In this document: positions 11,601 to 23,700 of the stretch, one piece after another
How positions within the stretch are numbered: position 1 is the stretch's first letter
Layout of the letters: each line of letters opens with the position of its first letter
NCBI GenBank assembly: GCA_965153455.1
Contig: OZ234494.1
Span: forward strand, 6,076,001-6,140,000
Direction of reading: 5' to 3'
Source of the DNA: Sphagnum compactum
Taxonomy: Eukaryota > Bryophyta > Sphagnopsida > Sphagnales
DNA length: 64,000 nt
The notes under the pieces: model-generated
The model's input: only the letters and a program-made list of their open reading frames with translations
Told to the model about the DNA's origin: nothing
Database searches by the model: none
Made by a program: the position numbers and the translations under genes

Positions 11601-13899
11601 AACCATTTTGCTGAAGTGAACTCAGCTCACAGTGGAAAGACCTTTTTGGCCATCTGCTTGGGTTGTGGACAATGAGAATATATCAGATACCTTCATGCTG
11701 ATGGCATTCGTTATAACAGCAGAGAGATTTTGTGATTGTTCATGCAAGCTAGGTGATGTGTACCAAAGATGGGACTTCTGGGGAATGATTGCAGGGTGCT
11801 GGATGAGCGGCTGGATACACTGGTGATGGTACTGGAGCGTGATAAGTTCCTGCACTTTCGAGATGGCATGGAAAACTTGCGGAAGCTCTTCTTTGTTGGG
11901 CCCCCACTTCCGTCTTCCTCTCAAGGAAATTCTGAAACCCGATCTTCTACTCTTGCCTCTGTGATGCGTGCCCGTTCTCATGACCCCTCCAGTGTGGAGA
12001 TGGCCTTGGATCCATCCTTCGGACCACGGAAAGGGGTTTCAGACCCTTGGTCTGAGGAAAGCCCTTCAGGAAGCACTTTCCGACTGGAGAAACCATCAAC
12101 CCAAGCAGCTTCACTCCCTCTGTCTCAACCCACCCTACCTCATCTGCATGTATCTCCTTTGGAACTGCCATCAGCTGCAAATTTGGCAGGTCAATCCGAG
12201 CGCCATTCTACTCACACAAATGCCACATCCAGTGGGGGTAGTACAGACCGTTCTGGATCATCTGTCGGAGTGGGAGTGTACACCCCTCCACACTTGAGAG
12301 GGATTTCATCCCCCTCTTTCCTGCCCTCAAATTATTCTTCCACAAGTGTATCACCACTTTCTATGCAGCTTGGAGGGATTTCAGTGTCCTCAGAGCCCAT
12401 CCCTTCCCAGCCTATTTCTGGTCGAATTGCCTCAAAACCTGGGTCTTATGCTCCACCACACATTAACCCGACATTGTCTGCTGTGTCAGCCCCAGCTGGT
12501 TTCAGTGACCCCAGGTTTGGTACAGGTGCATCTAGCAGTGGAAGCTTTGAAAATGAGCATATTAATGGAGACTTTCAGCAGATTTCTTCTGGAGACGGAG
12601 GTCAAAGTTCTGTGCCATTACCAACTGCAGAGCTTTCAAGGGGGGGCTCATTTTCAACACAAGAAAAAATGGATGTAAAAATGTCAAAGTTTCAGGAGGG
12701 ACAAGAGGTAGGAAAAGCAACTGGGGGGCATCGACAGTCTGGTGTATGTGCTGTTTGTAACCAAGATGCAGCAAACACGGTGAGTTCTCAACTCTTGTCT
12801 TAACTTCTTATTCAGTCTCAACTTGATTTTGTCAGGCATCCATTAATGTATGAGCAAGTACTGCTGAAAATGGCATGTTGTAATAATAGTGTTTTCCTTA
12901 TTGCAGGTGCTACTGGATTGCTCACATATGTGCTGCTGTACTACATGCTCTCGCAGCATCAGTGTTTGTCCAATCTGCAGCAACCATGTAACAGGAGTAA
13001 TTGACATTCAGCCTGTAGGCCCACCACCACTCAACCTGTTGCCATCTCCCCGGGCAATGTCAACTTCCCCTTCTCTTGATCTGTGGGACATGCCGAGGTT
13101 GTCAAATTCCAATCGCTCAGTTGACAGCTCCAGCTTTTTAGCCCAAAGCAAAGAAGGTGTCAGTCACCCTTCTTTGGGATTGAGTCAATTTCAAGGGTCT
13201 CTATCAGGCATTGATACTAATCCTAACAGTATGGGATCGTACACAACTACAGTCGGAGGAAGGGCAAATTCTCCCTTTGAGCGTTTGTCTTTAGAGGAGC
13301 AATACCCTGCCAGTGTGGGAACCTCACGTGCAGGAGCTGCAACAGCCAGTAGCATCCCATTAACTCATACAGCAACCCTGCATGTAACTGGCTCTCGTGC
13401 AATCAGCTCTCTCCAACAGGGATCTTACAGAATTGGCTCTCGTGGAATGAGCTCCCAGATAACCGAACCTTATGGAACTGGGTCTGTTGCAGTGGGCTCC
13501 ACCAGTACAACACCATCAATGTCATCAAGTGTTATGACGCCCCATTACCTTCCCTCAGATTTCTATTTACCTGGGAAGTACTCTGGTACAACAGGATATA
13601 GCATAGGGCCTGTTATTTCTTCAGTGGGTTCTTCAGTTCCACCAACTGTTGCTCAAAAGATGGTGTCATCGAGTCCTAGTCTAAGTTTCCCACCACAGCA
13701 ACAAGGTAGTGTATCGCATTTTCTGCCACCACATCGACCTCCAGCACCATATCGCCCTCCTGGATTATACCGACCCCCTGACCTATTTTCTCAGAAGGGG
13801 TCCCCTGCAGTAGTCTCACAGGCTGACATTATGGCCATGCAGTCTATTCAGGCTGGAAACATTGCGCCAGTTGTCCCATCACAATGGAGGACTTATTAG
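5667..13899 (+). CDS. RING - Pumilio-like repeats - RING protein (12 coding exons, about 1159 aa)
   Basis: Likely an RNA-binding E3 ubiquitin ligase (inferred from domains). Exons: 5667-5870, 6792-7148, 7333-7444, 7861-8030, 8337-8399, 8820-8867, 9037-9180, 10241-10383, 10562-10686, 11134-11269, 11795-12779, 12907-13899. Every junction has GT/AG and a matching phase, with no internal stop. RING 1 is C3HC4: C32, C35, C49, H51, C54, C57, C75, C78, the last pair in exon 2. Residues ~188-520 hold at least six Pumilio-like units with cores such as GNYVLQRML, GTFSVQKML, YGVYVLERL and NFGFKLVRA. Residues ~540-815 and 860-1159 are Ser/Pro/Gly-rich, with VYTPPHLRG at 662-670 and a YAPPH copy at 719-723. 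RING 2 is C3HC5-like: C819, C822, C834, H836, C838, C840, C843, C850, C853. An upstream in-frame ATG at 5616 would add 17 residues read through the ATCT repeat; MASVWKN at 5667 is preferred. No transmembrane segment is seen. Exon edges around 10.2-11.3 kb are the least certain. Confidence 0.85.
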
Positions 13900-14985
13900 A
13901 TAGTTGGGCTTCTAGACAGTCATCTTATGACCTGATACTGGTAGAAAGAAGTTGTTTTTGCTTCTTCATTTTTGTTCTTGATCTGGGCGGTGAGTCTTGC
14001 CAAAGAGCTGAAGACGCCAGGTAAGGGATTTGTTTTCCACCAATGCTATCCTGGAACCCAACCAAAACCCCAAGCCCAATGCTCCTAGTCTCTGAAGACT
14101 TGTATTCTTAGAATGAAGAGTGGATGATGTTCAGTCGTGTTGCAAACAGGGCATTTGTTCCATTTTGAAAGCTGGAGGGTTGAGAATCTCTGTGGACAGG
14201 TTCATGTAGTTTTCATAAAGCAAAACCAGGTTACCAACAACCAATCCAAGTCTTTCTGCTGTATGTTGTTTTCTCCGCACTAAGAGTTTGTCCTCTGCTT
14301 GATATACAATCTTCTAGGCCACCATTGCCTTTTTCTTCTTCAAACTGTATCCTGAGATGGCTAAAGGGATCTTCAAAAATCAGAAGATACCTTAATTCTG
14401 TTTTTAAATTGCTGAAATTTAAAAGTTCATTACATTGGCCAAGAATTGAATATAAATTTAAATACATTGCCCAAGTAATTTGTAACAAAATTTTCCTAAA
14501 CCCAAACAAAAGGTCATCACAAAATTGATGAACCACAATAATCAAATATTGTCATCTAAAACTTGAACCATAATTTTCTCATTCTACCTTGTTTGCTTGA
14601 AATCTACCATATTATGACATTCAATGTCACATGTGAAATGAAATCAATAACATATACATAACATTGTAATACAAAAGATATATAAATGTTTTCAGCTCTT
14701 CCTGAATGTTCAGGATCAGCCTTGGGCTATCATATCCTTGGGCAAGCCTTCAAATCCAGGAAGGGCCTCAAAAGGATTCTTTGGAGCATTGCCGTCTCTT
14801 CGGAGACATCTGATAAAAAATTGGAGCACTGCCACTTTAGAGTGGTAAAGACGGGTGCTGTGCGGGTATTGACTTTTAGGAGAACATATAGTCTTGGGTA
14901 TTTTATCACTTTGGTTACCCTATTGGGTAAGGCTTCAAATTCTTCTAAAAATATTCCAGAACCTTGAGGTATGGTTTTATTTATT
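13900..14985. other. 3' flank of the RING-PUF-RING gene
   Basis: The probable 3'UTR runs for a few hundred bases after the stop codon at 13897-13899 and then grades into AT-rich intergenic DNA. The polyadenylation site was not assigned. An ORF at 14686-14967 has no recognisable domain. Confidence 0.4.
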
Positions 14986-14989
14986 TATC

Positions 14990-15166
14990 TCAATTCATGG
15001 CGGTCACCAGGTTTAGGGTTGTTGAAGTGAATGCAGTTCTGGGTTTTCTCAATTCATGGCGGTCATCAGGTTTAGGGTTGTTGAAGTGAACGCATTTCTG
15101 GGTTTTCTCCATTCATGGCGGTCATCAGGTTTAGGGTTGTTGAAGTGAATATAGTTTTGGGTAAAG
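14990..15166 (+). repeat. 59-bp minisatellite, 3 copies, containing TTTAGGG
   Basis: Three direct copies start at 14990, 15049 and 15108, an exact 59-bp period with a few substitutions. Each unit contains 'ggcggtcatcaggtttaggg' followed by 'ttgttgaagtgaa'. TTTAGGG equals the Arabidopsis-type telomere heptamer, but only once per unit, so this is a minisatellite with a telomere-like word and not a telomere array. No ORF covers it convincingly. Confidence 0.9.
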
Positions 15167-15169
15167 TTA

Positions 15170-18084
15170 CGATTTACAGTTGTGATTTCAAAAGTTCTCA
15201 TCATGTGATTCAAATTGACATGGATTCGATCATCTAACTTTTCTTACACCACAAATTGTCACAAATCTTTAAAAAAAACATTAAAGTACATGTTACATAT
15301 GTGCATAATGCAACATATGTTTGTAACCAAAAAAATGATATAGAAGCTTTGATCTATAGCTCAAAGTTTTTAACATCCTATGATCATCCATGAAGATGAT
15401 TTTTTAATTCAAAATGATCGAAAAAACCCTAAACTATTTTAATAGTACCTATCTAAAACATTGAGACCTAGGAAAGAACCCTAAACTCTAACAACACTCA
15501 TCCAAAACATTGAAACCTAGGGAAGTTTTCAAAGGTTTCCTCCATTGAAAAGAGATGGGTAAAAAAGGTTTGATGTTTTACCTTAGTTTTACCATGATCA
15601 TCAATTCACAAAATAAGAATCTAAGTCAAGTTTTTAATATTTAAATCCTGTGAGGTTAAATTTTTGATACCTAAATACAAAACCGCCAATTTTAACACTT
15701 GGATCTAGGTATTCGCATAATACTAGTAAAGACCCCTTTTTAATAAATCTTGTAGCAAGATGTGCAAATCTTCTTGTTCTTCAACAACCATGGCCGGAAT
15801 TGAATGCGGTGATCATAAATGTGAGAAATATTAAAGTCATTGGTAAAATCACAAACTTTAAAAACATTGGGCAACAAAACCCACCCTTAGTTTGGTCAAA
15901 AGTATGAGTCATGTCAAAAATTGAAGCCAAAAAAAAATACACATGCACAAAAATAGGTCTTGAAATTCACCAATTTTAGTGCTAAAATGAGTTTCAAGCT
16001 TCGTTTCTAATTTGTTGCTTATCCCAATGGAGTGCACCTACACTATGTTTTCGTTGTTGTTTAATGATTGTGTTTTTTTATGTTTTTTTTTTTGTTGGCC
16101 TTAGGGTTCAAATCTTATGAACCTCACCCCCAATATCGATTTTGTTTTCCCCTAAATTTCATCCACTTTATGGATACCCTTTGTTTTGGTATGAACTAAA
16201 AATAAAAAGTGAAAATTAAGGTTCGAAGAGTAGGTGACTTTATGGATAACTCTATTACTTGGACACTCTACATATTGTGATTATGTTGAAACACATTTTG
16301 AGCACTCGACCCAAATGAGTTGCCATTCACAACTTACAAAAAGTGATACATGACACGATGCAAACAAATAGTGTAATATCAAAATAAGAAGGGTCTAAAG
16401 ATGCTTTAAAATTATGGCATATAATAGTTGCAAAACACATGAACCACTTGCAAAAAAATTCCCATATCTTGTAAGTTGCTTGAACATGTAGAAATGTTAC
16501 AACAAGAAAGAAGGAAAGAAATTGAAAGAACATAGGTTCTATTTGAATTTCCAAGGATCCATGACAACTTATTAGTATCATATTTAAGGCCCAACATTGC
16601 AAATCATAAGGTTAACTACCATCAAAAGCACATCAATGAAAATTGGAGAATCTAAAGGGGATGAAGTTGAAAGCCACCTAACCCCATTGCTTTTGTTCAA
16701 TTTATAATGGAGGATGCTTGTTTTTATTTTATTTTCTTTTAATCTAAATAATATTGGTGAGTTTCCTTGTGTATGTGTGTAGCAATATTCCTATTGGGAT
16801 TGCCTGGCTTAATTAATATAAGTATGTATAGTTTATGTTTCAAAGCAAGTGTTTGAGTTTTATTGCAAACAAATTTCAAACTAAAACTATCGAAGGTCAA
16901 TAACTTTACAGCTGAACTGGAGGTTAAGATTTTGCACTCCGTCAAAATTAGATGACCTTAGTGTTGACAAAACATTCTCAAAAAAATTATAACCAAAGTT
17001 GGGCATCTACGGTCATTTGGAGATATGAATTGGTACATGATGAAAACATTATAATAATTCATTTACATTGATTGTTTTAAAAAAATTCAACCAAAAAAAA
17101 TTTGTAATTCTTTTAATATATTAAGAGATTTTAAGAAAAAGAAACTTCAACATTAGTTTTTTGAGTTCACCATGTCTTATGTCCTTACAACATTTCACAA
17201 TGGTTTTTTTTTTTGTTTGATTTCAACTTTAAAAGTACCTTTTAAATATCTGTAAAAGTATGTCACATTTTAAGGGTTTTGGATCTACTATGAACAATAG
17301 AATTTTTTTATGAGAATTAGAAATTCAACACAATTGATCCAATCAACTCCTTTTTAAAAAAATTTAAAAAAAACTTAAGTATTTCATGTCTATTTTCAAA
17401 TGCCCACATAATTATATACTTTCAAATTTTAGAAATTAATACCTACGATAGTTTAATTGAATGTACTAAGAATAATTTATATTTTTAATTCAATGAATTG
17501 AATTTTGGTGCAAATTAATCAAAGACACTAATTTGTACATTATAACATTCATTTTTTTGTGTCAACTTATAATACTTTCACTTGCCATACATATCAAAAC
17601 TCTCAAAAGGAAATAAGAATAGATGGGTTTTGGTATGTGAAGGGTCTTCAAAATTAATACCCCGTCATCATATGCATATTCAGCATTTATTTAATTGCAA
17701 AAAAAATAGCAAAAATAACAAGTTTTAGATTTTGATACCACCTTAAGAACGATTCTAGTGGCAAGAGCAAAAATGAATGCTACCACTATTTCTAAATCTA
17801 GTGTTAGTTGCCCCTTCCCCATCGATAAACAATAAACCATGCACAAAAAATTTTAAAATTATAGCTAATTAGCTTCAAGTGGACCAATAAAGTTGGTTGG
17901 CCCATCAAGACTAAAACATGTATCAAGTTAATTTTGGACTTTTTAAACTTAGTGGTTAGGATCAAATTTCTATTGAGTTTGAAACAAAACATTGAAAACA
18001 TCTATTTGTTGGATCATCTAGAGATAAAAAAAACTTATTAATATCTATTGTTGCATCATATGGTGGCCTTTAAATCAAATTTTT
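15170..18084. other. AT-rich intergenic DNA, no gene seen
   Basis: No ORF here has coding character. Several words recur ('aaccctaaac', 'acattgaaacctag'), suggesting old degraded repeats, but I could not define element ends. A B-box-like GGTTCAAATC near 16107 has no matching A box or cloverleaf. Confidence 0.5.
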
Positions 18085-18619
18085 TTTCCAAATTTATAAT
18101 CTTCAAATGGTAATTGGTTAATTCTAAACTTAACAAATCCACAGCTACTTGAAGTTGGATGTTATATCCTTTCAACTTGAAAAAATAATAATCACGTGCA
18201 AAATGCTGACCCATTGGACATTTCTACAAGTGTATTAGTGTTGCATCTATGGCACCATGAACTCATGGCAAGCCACAAAAGTCCCTAAACCTAGCCATGA
18301 TCTCCATTATCTCAATTATCCCCTTGGGCCATTTGAGCTAATTCTTCAACATTATGTTCAATGCACATATGTATTCATGCAACACTAGATGTATAGTAAA
18401 CTTTTCAATTACAAAACGCTCGAAACAATGGAGATATTGAGTAGCGTTAGCTAATTTATATAAGTTGCAAGCCATGCGAATGCTCATAGGCATTACTAAC
18501 CAAAACTTGGTGTTTCTTTTTTTCATTAGAGTTGACAATTTAATTGTGAAATGTTGCACAATTTTTTTATTGACACAAAAATGTTTGATCCAACGATGAT
18601 TGTCGTATTGTGTCATCAA
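18085..18619 (-). pseudogene. PIF/Harbinger-type DDE transposase remnant
   Basis: Reading leftward from 18619, the first frame resembles the DNA-binding/HTH part of plant PIF/Harbinger (HARBI1-like) transposases ('RMACNLYKLANATQYL'). A shifted frame then gives 'GIIEIMEIMARFRDFCGLP', a stop, 'VHGAIDATLIHL', a stop, and 'DYYFFKLKGYNIQLQVAVD'. GAIDxT and QxVVD hold the first two acidic catalytic residues in this family, and Y-x-x-KGYxxxLQ between them is typical. At least two stops and one frameshift are visible, and the final catalytic Glu region is not recognisable, so the copy is dead. Terminal inverted repeats and target duplications were not found. Confidence 0.7.
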
Positions 18620-18709
18620 GAAATTATAGTACCATGTGGTTGATCTGGCTTTAACCTAGTCACCAAGCTCCTGGTCGCCCAAAAATTCATAACATTACAC
18701 CAATGCGTC

Positions 18710-18960
18710 TTAGTTCACTATGGGTTTCATTAGATTCTGAGTGAATTTGGACATTTTTACCATGGTGAAACTAGTCAACCCCCCTATGAACGGGGATTAG
18801 TTGCTACGGATAATGAATTGGTCCATTAGTACTTAGTGAAATACAAACTTATCAAGCCATTTCACTTGCTAGTTAATTAACTAGGCAGCATGGAAATCAA
18901 TTAAATTTAAAATATTTAATATTATTGATAATTTCATGATTTCCAACCTATGAATTATTG
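18710..18960 (+). repeat. Dispersed repeat shared with 52490-52740
   Basis: The block 'tagattctgagtgaatt' followed by 'catttttacc.tg..aaa.t.g.caacccc' recurs at 52505-52570 in the same orientation, and weaker similarity continues after it. The phrase 'gaacggggattag' also resembles 'gaacggggactaatgaattgcaccc' in the CACTA MITE at 26149-26302. The region may therefore be a degraded CACTA terminus, though intact ends are not visible. Confidence 0.45.
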
Positions 18961-19154
18961 ACACTATTTATACTAGATTAAAACCTAACCTAGGTACATA
19001 GGCCACATAATCAACTTAAGTAAGCAATTACTTTAAGGAACTACATAGGAGAATATTCGGTCAACTTACCATTGTTGACCACAAACACACCATTTGTGAA
19101 ATTGGATCCCTTAATATTTAGGATGGAGGCAAACACCCTTACCATCAAACCACC

Positions 19155-20798
19155 ACACTTGTTGTGATAATGGGTTACATTGCATTTTATTTATCAAGTA
19201 CTTCATTTTAAACATTATGAAAATATAAACTTTGAAAATTCATTTCTTATTCAGATTTTGTCAAATGAAATGATTAAAGTGTAATTTTTTTCAATAATGT
19301 ACATAGTTACATTTATTTCCTTCTGAAAATATAAAATCATTTGAACAATTTTTTTAAAATATCATTATTCAATAACATTTCCATGACCATTCTTTTGAAA
19401 AAAAAATGTTTAATAATTACCTATGTTAAGCTACTTTCAATTATTCTATGGCTACTTTTCATTGTTCAAAGTTATTTCACCTTACATTATTTACGGTCAT
19501 TTATGGTTATTCTTAGTTTTTTTTTGCTAGTTATAGTTATTTCATTCAAGTTATTTTCAATTATTTTAAGTTACTTTTGACTATTAGATGTTACTTTTGA
19601 CTATTTTAATTTATTTCACTTTAAGCTTATTTTGATTATTGTAGTTTTTTTTACTATTTTATGTTATTTTAGGCTATTGTTGGTTATTTTTGGCTATTAA
19701 AGGTTATTCATCTTATGTTATTATTGGTTATTATTAGGTTATATTACCATAGGGGTTTGGTGGCTATTGTTGATTATTTTATTGGTGGTTATTGGTGGCT
19801 ATACTATTGGTGGCTACTAATGGTTATTTTAGTGGTGTTTATTAATGTTTATTCTATTAATGGCTATGAGTAGTTATTTTATTAGAAGCTATTGATGGTT
19901 ATTTTAGGTTAAATTGCTATAAGCTATTAATGGCTATTGATGTATATTGTGGTTATTTTATTAGTGCTTATTGTTGGTTATTCTATTGTAGGCTGTTGGT
20001 GATTATTTTATTGGTGGTTAATGATTATTATTTTATTGGTGGCTATTAGTGGTTATTTTATTAATAAATATCAGTGGCTATTCTATTGGTGGTTATTTTT
20101 TGTTATTTCTATTGGTGGTTATTATATTACAAATTATTATTGGATATTTAGGCTATATTATCATAGGTTATCGGTAATTTTTTTATTGTAATTTTATTTT
20201 TATTTTTTCATAGGCTATTATTGACTATTATAGGCTATTTTATCTTAGGTCATTTTATTTTATTTTGAATTATTATACTTAGGATAAAATAACTTATAAT
20301 AACATAAAATAAAATGACCTTGAATAACTTAAAGTATAACTTGAAATAACATATATTAAATTAAAATAACCTAAGGTATAACCTAAGGTTAATTGAATAA
20401 TTTAATTTAAAATAATTTAAAGTAAAAAACTTATAATAAGCTAGCTAGGATACCCTACTTGGTAGAATAACATATAATAGTTTAAGGTATAATAATTTAT
20501 AATAGCCTATAATAACTTAGGGTATAAGTTAGAATAAATAAATTAACCTAAAACAATATAAGGTATATCATAAAGTAACATAGGATATTTAAAACAACAT
20601 CAACAAAAACTTATTTGTCATAGTAAAGTATAATAATGAATTATGTCAACTAATAGTGAAACATGATGTTTACATAATGATATTATAATGAAATAACTTT
20701 AACCAAGGTGAAATTACTAAAGTGCAGTGAATTTATTTCACTTTTAAAATCCCATAATGATTTAGGCTAGTGAACTACACCCCACTTTTGTACTAGTG
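19155..20798 (-). mobile_element. CACTA-like element with TTATTTTA/TGGTGGCTATT-rich palindromic interior
   Basis: The right end is clear: reading inward from 20798 it is CACTAGTACAAAAGTGGGG, with the CACTA terminus and the CAAAA.GTG core also seen in the MITE at 26149. The ~190 bases inside match the element at 1553-1940. From about 19400 to 20250 the + strand is a degenerate array of 'ggttattttattggtggcta' units. From about 20270 to 20600 it switches to the complementary sense ('aataacttaaaataacctaa'), giving a large imperfect inverted repeat. The left end near 19155 is a guess. No transposase ORF is present. Confidence 0.4.
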
Positions 20799-23700
20799 TA
20801 AACATATGAGATTTGAAACAAATGAAAAATCAGCACATTGTGCATTATTTTTAAAAAAAATCGTGCATCATCTATGGGAGAAGATGCATTATGAAATTTT
20901 CTTTTGTCATAACCATGTGCAATCAAATTGTGCACCTGTAATGCCAACTACAAGAATTGGACTAAAAAAGCAAACTTCAAATGACGCATTACAACATGCA
21001 AGGATACAAATGATGCAACAAATTCAAACAAAATCAACATGAAGGATAAATTTCAAATGAAATAAAACATATGAAAAACACAAGGAGAAATGTGAAAGTG
21101 CAAACAAGATCCATCACTAGCCATCACTAGAAACAAAAAATAGCAAAAAAAGAGGAAGGAAACAATAAAGAGAGGAGAAGGAAATAATAATTTTACGTGT
21201 GTAATGAAATGATCAACTGAAGCTTTCCTTGGCTGGCCACGAAACTTCTTGAACTTTACAAAAGATGATGTGAAATAAGACTCTAAGGTAGGATGACACG
21301 TAGGTTTAATATTTTAGGTTTATCACCTTTGAATCATGAACAATGGTAGGTCGGCACGTGGTTAGTAGCTTACTAACCAAAGTTTTTGTCTTATATATGA
21401 ACAAAAATAACCTATGACAAATTAATTAGAACCTATAAAAAAATTAGTGATGTTTAAGCTTGTTTCATTAGTAACTATTTAACAAAATAAGGTATCATTT
21501 TTTATAGCTTATCACCAAGTGTGAGGCAAGTTTTATTTAACTAATAAAAATATCATTGCCAATAATTAAGTTTTAGATGAAACTTTGATCAATCTAAAAG
21601 GTTTGACAATTATCTTTCTCATTGCATTTTACATATATTGTTAGGGTTAAATCTAGGAGTAGGATTTAAAATATAAATTAGATTTTTTCAAAAAAATTGT
21701 TTTTAATTTATCTTTATCATGAAAATCGTAAATTATATCAAGGCTAAAACGTAGAAATAAATCTAGCACATCCATTAAACAAGCAATCAAATTCTCAAAT
21801 TTTTACTCATTTTCATATTCACAAATATAAATATAGTTTATTTATTTTCATGTCAAGTAATGGAACAAATGATGGGTGAAAACAAAGTTGAAGATGATTA
21901 TTTGGACCATCACAATCAATATTTTCATTGACCATAAATCATGAACTTAAAATATAAAGTTATATTCAACATTACCATTGTCGATTTTTTAATTATTCAT
22001 GTTGCAATAGGTTTTAGTGATAATCCTATTGGAAAACTTGCATGAGTTTTTTTTTAAAAAAAGACTTCTAGTGATTTTTTGAAGTTAAACATTGTCCCAA
22101 CCACAAAGTAAAATTTGACATGTGGATTTAAAAATAATACCATAATAGGGTCAAAATTTTCTAAAAAATATGACAACATCAAATTAGGTTTTCAAGAATA
22201 AGAACATTGACATTTTCCCTATAAATTTATTATTCTGATGTTTTAGTTGAATATTACATTATAAGGTCTTATTAGTCCATTTGTCATTCAAAACTTCATG
22301 TTTTGCATGGATTTTTTGACCAAGTATAGGTCTAGTCATGTACACACTAGGGTTTTTAATATACTTTAAGGGAAGCATAGGTAAATGTACACTGAATACA
22401 TGAATTGTTAATTATCATATTAATGCAAGAGGTCTAGCTAGTGTTAAGAATGAACTTTCATGAAACCAAAGGGAACCACCTAACCATGTTTTTACCTTAA
22501 TGTTGCATCTAAATAGTCACATCGGACTTATGCCACACTTCAAAGGTGTTATCATAATATCTAGATCAAATGTCAACATCATTTCATATGAAATTAGAGA
22601 AAACAACGATATTTGATTTGGATTTCTTGTAAGAATGTGAGCGAGTCATTATCATCGTGTATATTTTGTCACCTTTTGTGGACCATGTCCCAATTTTCAT
22701 ATCATCACAATTCATAAGAATGACTTCATTTAGTCTTGTCATAAAATGTTGTGACAAATGATTTTATTGATGATTACAAGACTTTATGTTGGACTAAAAT
22801 TCATAATGAAAACTTGTGAAAAATCTCCATAGGTTTGGGTTGATATGCATCTTTGGGTCCTCAATCCTTATTCAATTACATGTGTTTGTACTTATATGTA
22901 CTACATATGTTAATTTCTTTAACTAGACATCTAATTACACTTGAACATTTTCATAATAGTTGAATGAAAGAAAGCAACCAAAAACAGGTTATTTGAAAGT
23001 TTGAAAAAAATAAAATAAATTGAAACCTCAAAATAATGAATAATTAAAACCTCTTCACTTGTGGTTTTACCCTTTAGAAGACCATTATCTTATTTTCATG
23101 CACCTCTAATTCTAACGACGTAAAAATTGGTTTATATGGGTTTTTTGCAAAAAGTTTCATATGTCATTTCTACATGACCTTCTAGTCATATAGTTGTCTT
23201 TGGACCATTCCAAAGGCAATTAAAAAATAACTACTTCATTTTCAAGCCTAACTATTTCATAAATTTTTTTTCCTATTAACTTTCATAATAACTATCCACC
23301 TTTTTTAATAACTACTTCCATTTTATAACTACTTCACTCCTTTTTCCTATCCACCAACATGGATATAAAAAAACAAATTAACATGTGTCTTTTCATGTCC
23401 ATCAAATGTATATTAATTTAAATTAAATTTGACTTGACATAAATATATGAAAACATAAGAAAAAATTAAAATAGTTCATTGTCATTAGTAATGCACAACA
23501 ACGTGAAGCTTAAATATTTTATAACATATCTATTCAAGGTTTCAAATTTCAACTTGTAAAAGAAAAACCCAAATTTGCAACTAGGGTTTACAACTAGATT
23601 TTAATTACAAATGACAAATTGTGACTAAAATCTCTTTAATCCCTTAAGACAAGTTGCAAGCCACCATTGGTTGCAAATGACATAATGTTATGATGATGTC

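Noticed and set aside
11622-11981. 119-codon minus-strand ORF
   Set aside because: Shadow of exon 11 of the RING-PUF gene and its upstream intron.
14686-14967. 93-codon ORF after the RING-PUF gene
   Set aside because: No recognisable domain, start preceded by AT-rich DNA, and no splice or promoter context; kept only as a note.
16090-16130. tRNA-like B box GGTTCAAATC
   Set aside because: No A box at the right distance and no acceptor stem complement.
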